Source: CAWBYL01 sp963793025 (GTDB lineage Bacteria > Actinomycetota > Acidimicrobiia > Acidimicrobiales > Acidimicrobilacustridaceae). From it: 64,000 nucleotides of DNA. The position numbers and the translations under genes are program-made. This document shows positions 58,871 through 64,000 of the stretch, in pieces (within the stretch, counting starts at the first letter, position 1; the number at the start of each line of letters is the position of its first letter). Below the pieces are notes generated by a model that had not been told where the DNA came from, did no database searches, and saw only the letters and a program-made list of their open reading frames with translations. The DNA is taken from positions 1,302,001-1,366,000 of the forward strand of contig CAWBYL010000006.1 of the NCBI GenBank assembly GCA_963793025.1, read 5' to 3'.

Positions 58871-58996
58871 GGCGGGGACCGTAGTGCGGCGAACCGGCCG
58901 CGCACAGCGGTCACCCGCCACTCCGGCCGGTCAGGTCACCCGGTTCACGCTGGGGAAACGCGAGGGGTGCGAGCGAGTGCGAGAACGTCAGGGGCG

Positions 58997-59443
58997 TCAG
59001 GCGCGAATGACGGCCAGCGCCTCGCCGATGTGCTTCTTCGGCTTGAACTGCGACGAGAAGCGGCGGCGCACGACGCCCTCGGGGTCGATCACGTAGGTGA
59101 CCCGTCCGGGGAGCAGCCCGAGGGTCTTGGAGACCCCGTAGCGCTTGCGGACGGCGCCCCCCTCGTCGGCCAGCAGGGTGAAGGGGAGCCGGTGCTTGTC
59201 GGCGAACGCCTTGTGGGACTCGACCGAGTCGGAGCTGACCCCGATGACGGTCGCGCCAGCGTCGGTGAAGTCCTCGAAGTTGTCCCGGAAGGAGCAGGAC
59301 TCGGCGGTGCAGCCCGGGGTGTCGTCCTGCGGGTAGAAGTAGACGACCACCCACCCCCCGCGGAAGCTCGACAGCGTCACGCTGTCGCCGTTCTGGTCGG
59401 GAAGGGTGAAGTCGGGGGCGGGCTCGCCCGCAGTGGCGGTCAT
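58997..59443 (-). CDS. bcp: BCP-type thiol peroxidase (peroxiredoxin)
   Basis: This 148-residue protein has FYPQDDTPGCTAESCSFRD with peroxidatic Cys45 and resolving Cys50, the atypical two-Cys BCP pattern. It removes hydrogen and organic peroxides with thioredoxin as reductant in the cytoplasm. The start is ATG 59443; longer readings extend over the divergent parA gene. The length is normal. Confidence 0.92.
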   Translation of the reverse strand: MTATAGEPAPDFTLPDQNGDSVTLSSFRGGWVVVYFYPQDDTPGCTAESCSFRDNFEDFTDAGATVIGVSSDSVESHKAFADKHRLPFTLLADEGGAVRKRYGVSKTLGLLPGRVTYVIDPEGVVRRRFSSQFKPKKHIGEALAVIRA

Positions 59444-59554
59444 GGGCAGTGGAGCGTTGGATGGCCCGGTGATATTCCTCCACGGGCCCGACGCGTCGGC
59501 CGCCCGGGGCCCCGGGGTCCGTGCGCCGAGACGGCCCTGCACTACCGTTGACCC

Positions 59555-60517
59555 ATGCCGGTCGTCGCGGTCGTCAACCAGAAGGGTGGCGTGGGCAAGA
59601 CCACGGTTGCCCTCGGGCTCGCCTCTGCTGCCTCCGCTCGCGGGGCCAGAGTCCTCGTGGTCGACATGGACCCTCAGGCCAACGCCACCAGCGGTCTCGG
59701 CGTCTGGGACCCCCCTCGCACCGTCGACGGGGCCTTGGAGAGCGACCGTCCCGGCGGTGCCGTCGGGCTCGCCGTCCCCTCGGCCTGGCCCGACCTCGAC
59801 CCGGCGCCCGACGTGGTGGCCAGCACCCCGGCTCTGGCGGCTCGGGAGCCCCAGCTGGCCAACGATCCGATCGGCGCCCAGGACCGGCTGCAGATCGCGC
59901 TGGAGGGCAACGGGTACGACCTGGTGCTCATCGACTGCCCGCCGTCGCTCGGCCTGCTCACCGTGAACGCGTTGTTCGCCGCCGACCGCGCCCTGATCGT
60001 GACCGAGCCCGGGGCGTGGGCGTCCGACGGCGTGGCCCAGATCCAGCGCACCATCTCCCGCATCTCGGCCCGCCGCGACGGCCGACCGTCCATCGCCGGT
60101 GTGGCCGTCAACCGTCTGGGGCGCACCCGGGACGCCAAGTACTGGCACGGTCAGCTCATCGAGCACTACGGCGATCAGGTCCTGGCCCCGGTCCACCTGC
60201 GGGCAGCCGTGGCCGAGGCCGCCGCCCAGGCCCTGCCCATCCACGGGCTCGGCGCCCGGGCCGGCGCCCCCGAGGCCTCCGTCGAGTTCGACGTCCTCCT
60301 CGACGCCGTCGTTCCCGAGTTGGCCCGCGCCGCGTCGCCCTCGCCGTCACCCGGCGAGGGCCCGGAGCCCGGTGGCGGTGACGGTGGCGTCACGGAGCCC
60401 GCCCCCGCACCCGGTCCTCAGGCCCATGATCATCACGTCCCGGTCGGTCACCAGTCGACCGTCCCGAGCGCCACGCCCACCCTCACCGTCACCGGAGACC
60501 CCGATGTCGCCGTATGA
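59555..60517 (+). CDS. Orphan ParA-family ATPase
   Basis: This 320-residue protein has the deviant Walker A KGGVGKTT at residues 10-17, MDPQANATSGLG and LIDCPPSLGLLTVNAL. TACCGT (59543-59548) lies 6 nt before the ATG, suggesting a leaderless mRNA. The last 60 residues are Pro/Gly/His-rich. No ParB or parS-like repeat is nearby, so it may position something other than the chromosome. It overlaps the following small membrane-protein gene by 14 nt, which makes that protein a candidate partner. Confidence 0.85.
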   Translation: MPVVAVVNQKGGVGKTTVALGLASAASARGARVLVVDMDPQANATSGLGVWDPPRTVDGALESDRPGGAVGLAVPSAWPDLDPAPDVVASTPALAAREPQLANDPIGAQDRLQIALEGNGYDLVLIDCPPSLGLLTVNALFAADRALIVTEPGAWASDGVAQIQRTISRISARRDGRPSIAGVAVNRLGRTRDAKYWHGQLIEHYGDQVLAPVHLRAAVAEAAAQALPIHGLGARAGAPEASVEFDVLLDAVVPELARAASPSPSPGEGPEPGGGDGGVTEPAPAPGPQAHDHHVPVGHQSTVPSATPTLTVTGDPDVAV

Positions 60518-60941
60518 CCCCCAGCGCGGCCGCGCCCGTCCCGAACCCACCGACGACCAGCCCGCCCCCGTCGATGCCCTGCTCGAACCGGGCCCCCCGT
60601 CGACCGAGCTCCCCGACGGCGTCGAGCTCGAGATCACCGAGGGCGGCGACACCGTCGTGCACACCCTCGGTGCCGACGTCGAGGTGACACCCCTCGGTGA
60701 CGACGTCGTCGTCCACACCGCCGACGCCGACGTCGAGGTGCGCAGCGACACCGACGAGGTCGTGGTGACCGCAGCGGGCGAGGAGATCTACGTGGACACC
60801 TCGCCCCGGTCGGGGGCCGAGGAGGCTGCGTCGTTCGCCGGCCCGCCCTCGCCGTCGGGCCGTTCCCGCCTGGTGATGGCCGTCGTCGCCGCCCTGGCCA
60901 CCATCCTTCTCGTGCTGCTCTGGAACCGCCGCCGCCGTTGA
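60504..60941 (+). CDS. Small tail-anchored protein with repeated beta segment
   Basis: This 145-residue protein has a disordered acidic Pro-rich N-terminus (1-35). Residues 38-100 are beta-prone with a repeating pattern of alternating Asp/Glu and Val (TVVHTLGADVEV, DVVVHTADADVEV, EVVVTAAGEEIYV). A C-terminal helix (LVMAVVAALATILLVLLW) and an RRRR end follow. It probably faces the cytoplasm as a tail-anchored protein. Family unknown; the coupling to the ParA gene is the only functional hint. Confidence 0.6.
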   Translation: MSPYDPQRGRARPEPTDDQPAPVDALLEPGPPSTELPDGVELEITEGGDTVVHTLGADVEVTPLGDDVVVHTADADVEVRSDTDEVVVTAAGEEIYVDTSPRSGAEEAASFAGPPSPSGRSRLVMAVVAALATILLVLLWNRRRR

Positions 60942-60989
60942 GGCGCTCCGGCGTCTGCGTTCACGCGTCGGATCGGCGTCGAACCGCCT

Positions 60990-61796
60990 TCAGTCGAGCA
61001 GGTTCGCCTGCAAGGCTTCGAGGACCTCGAGCTCCACGCCGATGCTGCGTACGTAGCCGACCATCGATCCGTGCTGGGTGCGCACGTGGTCGAGGAACAT
61101 CTCCATGGCCGCCGGCGGAGTCGCCAGGTAGGCCGTCGGCTGGGCGTTCATGGTGGTGAGGGCCTCGGGGCGATCGCGCTCGAGGCGCTCGGTCAGCTCG
61201 GCCATGGCCAAGGCGGTGATGGCGTAGTCGCCCACGATGGTGGCCTCGTCGACGCCGAGCACCGACAACACGATGGCGGCCAGCACGCCCGTGCGGTCCT
61301 TGCCCGCCGCGCAGTGGAACACCGCCGGCACCGAGGAGGGGTCGGCCAGGGTGTGCAGCGAGTCGGCCAGTGCGGTGGCCCCGACGGTGAGCATGTCGAT
61401 GTAGAGGCTCCCCAGCACGACGCCGGCGTCGGCATCGGGGTCGAGCTCGCGGGGCGCCCAGGTCTCGTTGAGCACGGGCAGGTGCAGGTGGACGATGCCC
61501 AGGTGATCGGCCACGATCCGGCCGTGCTCGACCTCGGCCGCGGTACGCAGGTCGAGAACGGTGCGCACGCCCATCCCCGACAACTGGTCCAGCTCGTCGT
61601 CGTCGAGGCGGTGGAGGGCGTCGGCGCGGTACAGCGTCCGCCAACGGACCGTCTGCCCGGCCCGACCCCGGTAGCCGCCGAGGTCCCGGAAGTTGAACGC
61701 TCCTCGGAGCGGGAGACGTCGATCGGGGTGATCGGGGGACGTCAGGGCGTCGGCGTCGTTCACCGAGGCGAGGCTAGGGGTGAGCAGGCGGTCCAT
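60990..61796 (-). CDS. Protein-tyrosine phosphatase, dual-specificity-like
   Basis: This 268-residue protein has NFRDLGGY near residue 36 and the catalytic loop HCAAGKDRTG (Cys near 161), the pattern of the PtpB-like tyrosine/phosphoinositide phosphatase family of actinobacteria. It may act on phosphoproteins or phosphoinositides. There is no signal peptide. It is preceded by a leader hairpin and, further up, by 11-nt repeats that look like a PHO box. It is the second tyrosine-phosphatase type in the window. Confidence 0.87.
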   Translation of the reverse strand: MDRLLTPSLASVNDADALTSPDHPDRRLPLRGAFNFRDLGGYRGRAGQTVRWRTLYRADALHRLDDDELDQLSGMGVRTVLDLRTAAEVEHGRIVADHLGIVHLHLPVLNETWAPRELDPDADAGVVLGSLYIDMLTVGATALADSLHTLADPSSVPAVFHCAAGKDRTGVLAAIVLSVLGVDEATIVGDYAITALAMAELTERLERDRPEALTTMNAQPTAYLATPPAAMEMFLDHVRTQHGSMVGYVRSIGVELEVLEALQANLLD

Positions 61797-61807
61797 GGCA
61801 ACTCCTC

Positions 61808-61841
61808 GGGGACGAGGTACCCGGTCGGATACCTCGGCCCC
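61808..61841 (-). promoter_or_regulatory. Stem-loop in the leader of the tyrosine phosphatase gene
   Basis: GAGGTA (61814-61819) pairs with TACCTC (61830-61835), and outer GGGG (61808-61811) with CCCC (61838-61841), separated by 2-nt mismatches. It ends about 12 nt before the start codon, just upstream of the GAGGAG site on the minus strand. It could tune access of ribosomes. Confidence 0.4.
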
Positions 61842-61885
61842 ACGTGTCCGCCAGTGTGACGGGGCCCCAGGCGAACTCGCGGTGT

Positions 61886-61918
61886 GTCCGGTGATGCCTC
61901 GGTGAACCTTGGGCGAAC
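61886..61918 (-). promoter_or_regulatory. 11-nt direct repeats resembling a PHO box
   Basis: On the minus strand GTTCGCCCAAG (61918-61908) and GTTCACCGAGG (61907-61897) follow each other directly, then a weaker CATCACCGGAC (61896-61886). They lie about 100 nt before the phosphatase start and inside the 138-nt gap after the universal stress gene. The -10 hexamer seen at the two pst-locus sites is not found at the same distance, so confidence is low. Confidence 0.35.
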
Positions 61919-61934
61919 GCCGGATGCTTCGCGC

Positions 61935-62726
61935 TCAGGCCAGGTTCTGCACCAGCACCGGGCAGTGGGCCAGGTGCACGACCTTCATGGTCGTGCTGCC
62001 CAGGGCGGTGCGGGCCAGACCGGTTCGGCCGTGGGTGGCCATCGCGATCATGGCGGCCGGGAGGCGCTGGGCCAACTCGGCCAGGGCGGTGGCGGCGTCG
62101 GAACCGGTGACGGTCTCCACCTGGGCGTCGAGCCCCTCGGAGCGGAGGAAGTCGGCGGTGGCGCCGAGCCGGGTGGCGAGCTCGTCGGCGTCGACGGACC
62201 CGAGGGGTTCGCCGTCGTCGCTGGTGACCGCCACCACCCGCACGGAGAAGCCGAGGGCCTTGGCCCAGCGAGCGGCGCGAGGCAGGATCGACGCCGACGT
62301 GGGCGATCCGTCGGTCGTGACGACGAGGATCCCGCCGGCCATGCCCGGCTGGGGGTCGGCGGCGGGACCGAGCAGCACGACCGGCCTGTCGGTGCCCTTG
62401 AGGACGTCCTCGGCCACCGATCCGAGCAGGGCCTTGCCGAGGCCCGTGCGGCCGTGGGTGGCCATGACGATGGCGTCGTCGGTGTCCTTGACGGCCCCGA
62501 CGATGGCCGTGGCCGGAAAGGTGTCGGGGACGACGCTGGTGGTGGTCGCCACGTCGAGCTCGGCGGCCTGGGCCTCGAGCCCGGCCTGGAGCTCCTCGAC
62601 GGTGCTGCCCCAGCCCGAGGTCAACAACACGATGGAGCTGTCGAGGGAGTGGGCCAGATCCTGGGCCACGGGCAGCGCGGTGCGGGCGAGATCGGACCCG
62701 TCCAGAGGGACGACGATGGAGCTCAT
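61935..62726 (-). CDS. Tandem universal stress protein
   Basis: This 263-residue protein has two UspA domains. Each has an ATP-binding motif of the G-2X-G-9X-G(S/T) type: MATHGRTGLGKALLGS near residue 90 and MATHGRTGLARTALGS near 238. VPLDGSD opens the first domain and VTTDGSP the second. Such proteins bind ATP and act in stress and dormancy in actinobacteria. It lies 131 nt downstream of the sensor kinase gene. Confidence 0.9.
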   Translation of the reverse strand: MSSIVVPLDGSDLARTALPVAQDLAHSLDSSIVLLTSGWGSTVEELQAGLEAQAAELDVATTTSVVPDTFPATAIVGAVKDTDDAIVMATHGRTGLGKALLGSVAEDVLKGTDRPVVLLGPAADPQPGMAGGILVVTTDGSPTSASILPRAARWAKALGFSVRVVAVTSDDGEPLGSVDADELATRLGATADFLRSEGLDAQVETVTGSDAATALAELAQRLPAAMIAMATHGRTGLARTALGSTTMKVVHLAHCPVLVQNLA

Positions 62727-62857
62727 GGGCGGTCCTTAGCAGCGAGAGGTGTCGGACGGGCGGACGAGGCATCGCGAGGAGTCGCCGCGCTGGTCCCGAC
62801 CGTACCGTCGGTGGGTGGGGATGGTGTCGACGGGCGCGAGAGGGAGCACAGGGACCC

Positions 62858-64000
62858 TCAACGGCGCAGCACCACCACGGCGTCGAGTCCGCCGCCCGCC
62901 GCCTCGCGGAGCTCCACGTGGCCGCCGTCGGCCTCGACCAGCTTCTGCACGATGGCCAGGCCGAGGCCGCTGCCCCCGAGCTCACTGTCGGGGCGGCTCG
63001 CGGTGGCCCGCCAGAACCGATCGAAGGCGTGGGCGCGCTGCTCGGCCGTCATGCCGGGTCCCTCGTCGACCACGTGGATCTCGACCCGTTCGGCGTGGCC
63101 GTTGCGGGCGTGGCCGGTTCGGGCCGAGGCCGGTTGGCTCTCGGCGCGGAGGCTGACGGTGCTCCCGGTCGGGGAGGCCTCGATGGCGTTGGCGATGAGG
63201 TTGTCGAGCACCTGGCCGAGATGGTCGGGGTTGGTGGCTGCGGTGACCGTGTGCTCGTGCCCCTGAGGGTCGATGACGAGACGGACGTCGCGCTCGGCGG
63301 CGACCGGTTCCCAGGCCGTGAGCCGCTCCTCGAGCTCCGCGCCGAGGGCCACGGCGGCCTCGGTCGGCGGGCCCGGGGCTCGTTCGGCCCGGGCCAGTGT
63401 GAGCAGGCCGTCGACCAGGCGGGAGAGGCGCATGACCTCGGACCGGGCGGCGTCGAGGTCGACCGATGCCGGGTCGGACGGGTCCGCCTCGAGCATCTCC
63501 AGGCGCAGACGCAGGGCGGTGAGCGGCGTTCGCAGCTGGTGGGAGGCGTCGGCCACGAACTGCTCCTGGGCGGTGACGAGCTGATCGAGGCGCCGGGCCG
63601 TGGTGTTGAAGGCATCGGCGAGGGCCTGGACCTCAGGCGGCCCCTGGTCCGATCGGGCGCGGGTGTCCAGGTCGCCGTCACCGATCTTGGTCGCCGCGAC
63701 CTGGAGGTCGGCGAGTGGCCGCGTCACCCAGCGGGCGAGGAGGGCGCCGGCGGCGGCGGCCACGACGAGGGTCACCGCCGCCGCGCCGGTGAGCAGCAGC
63801 CAGTAGCGCCGCACCCGTGTGTCGAGCTGGTCGGTGGAGTAGCTGAGCCGGACGGCACCGTAGGGGTTCTCTCCCGACCCGACCGGGACGGCGACGTAGA
63901 CCAGACCGGTGCCGAGCGTGTCCGACCTCCGGGTGCCCACCGCGACCTCGCCCCCGAGAGCCTGGGCGATCTCGGGGCGGGAGGCGAACGAACGGGCTCC
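62858..64000 (-). CDS. Sensor histidine kinase, N-terminus beyond the window
   Basis: The frame enters from the right edge and gives 380 visible residues; the start is missing. In order: the end of an extracellular sensor region, a membrane helix (WLLLTGAAAVTLVVAAAAGA), HAMP (RWVTRPLADLQVAATKIGDGDL), the phosphoacceptor His in ASHQLRTPLTALR, the N box NLIANAIEA, G1 VVDEGPGM and G2 GGSGLGLAIV. It is a complete HisKA/HATPase core of the class IA type. Its regulator should lie to the right of the window. Whether it talks to the response regulator at 7434 is unknown. Confidence 0.9.
   Translation of the reverse strand, partial: GARSFASRPEIAQALGGEVAVGTRRSDTLGTGLVYVAVPVGSGENPYGAVRLSYSTDQLDTRVRRYWLLLTGAAAVTLVVAAAAGALLARWVTRPLADLQVAATKIGDGDLDTRARSDQGPPEVQALADAFNTTARRLDQLVTAQEQFVADASHQLRTPLTALRLRLEMLEADPSDPASVDLDAARSEVMRLSRLVDGLLTLARAERAPGPPTEAAVALGAELEERLTAWEPVAAERDVRLVIDPQGHEHTVTAATNPDHLGQVLDNLIANAIEASPTGSTVSLRAESQPASARTGHARNGHAERVEIHVVDEGPGMTAEQRAHAFDRFWRATASRPDSELGGSGLGLAIVQKLVEADGGHVELREAAGGGLDAVVVLRR

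Noticed and set aside
56312..59551. Plus-strand open frame of 1079 codons
   Set aside because: It is the antisense shadow of glucan phosphorylase and BCP, both with full catalytic motifs; the product is repetitive Gly/Val/Glu without domains.

Overview
The window reads as a very GC-rich, monoderm actinobacterial chromosome. Signs are frequent GTG starts, ATGA/GTGA gene overlaps, a MurT/GatD pair for lipid II amidation, an LPxTG-type surface protein and DUF916/WxL-like wall proteins. A lineage such as Acidimicrobiia is plausible, but this is an inference from gene content. Several genes show a -10-like hexamer only 6-7 nt before the start codon (near 2484, 3780, 6143, 8290, 27103 and 59543), which suggests leaderless mRNAs.

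Layout. 1-6036: a partial membrane protein, gatD-murT, an SGNH hydrolase, a low-molecular-weight phosphatase, a lipid/diacylglycerol kinase and an SDR protein with an altered active site. 6105-27065: a greatly expanded phosphate (Pst) locus. Five helical/coiled-coil genes and an atypical response regulator precede pstC-pstA-pstS. These are followed by a 900-residue PstS-like protein, two paralogous secreted proteins (one with LPYTG), a sortase-fold protein that lacks the catalytic His and Cys, and a PstB with a 284-residue N-terminal extension. A free PstS-like protein, a third paralogue with FN3 and WxL-like domains, a DUF916 protein and another membrane-tethered protein come next. Two promoters of identical geometry, each with an 11-bp direct repeat resembling a PHO box, precede the coiled-coil genes. 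I regard this locus as the best candidate for an undescribed system: a surface-anchored phosphate-capture and sensing apparatus.

27080-30629: an arsenic cluster with an ArsR-ArsC fusion, an aquaporin-type channel, two thioredoxin-type arsenate reductases, and a divergent ArsR/ArsI pair around a palindromic operator. 30640-37769: an MpaB-like oxygenase, a perfect 24-bp hairpin, a cobalamin riboswitch, an ECF-type cobalamin uptake operon and a 2-hydroxyacid dehydrogenase. 37732-43431: a cyclopropane-synthase/DUF1365/FAD-oxidoreductase lipid operon, an SDR gene and a CarH/LitR-like B12-dependent light regulator. The regulator needs adenosylcobalamin, so the B12 uptake operon beside it fits.

43615-56211: a HEPN-domain gene with a probable frameshift, a bPH/SHOCT protein, a small acidic protein, the bioD-bioF-bioA genes with an ABC1 kinase, a PNPOx-like protein, an SDR, an epimerase-DUF2867 fusion, a type-B carboxylesterase and queC. 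56278-64000: a G-rich hexamer repeat, alpha-glucan phosphorylase, BCP peroxiredoxin, an orphan ParA with a small membrane partner, a tyrosine phosphatase, a tandem universal stress protein and a partial sensor histidine kinase. No rRNA, tRNA, CRISPR array or insertion sequence was recognised.
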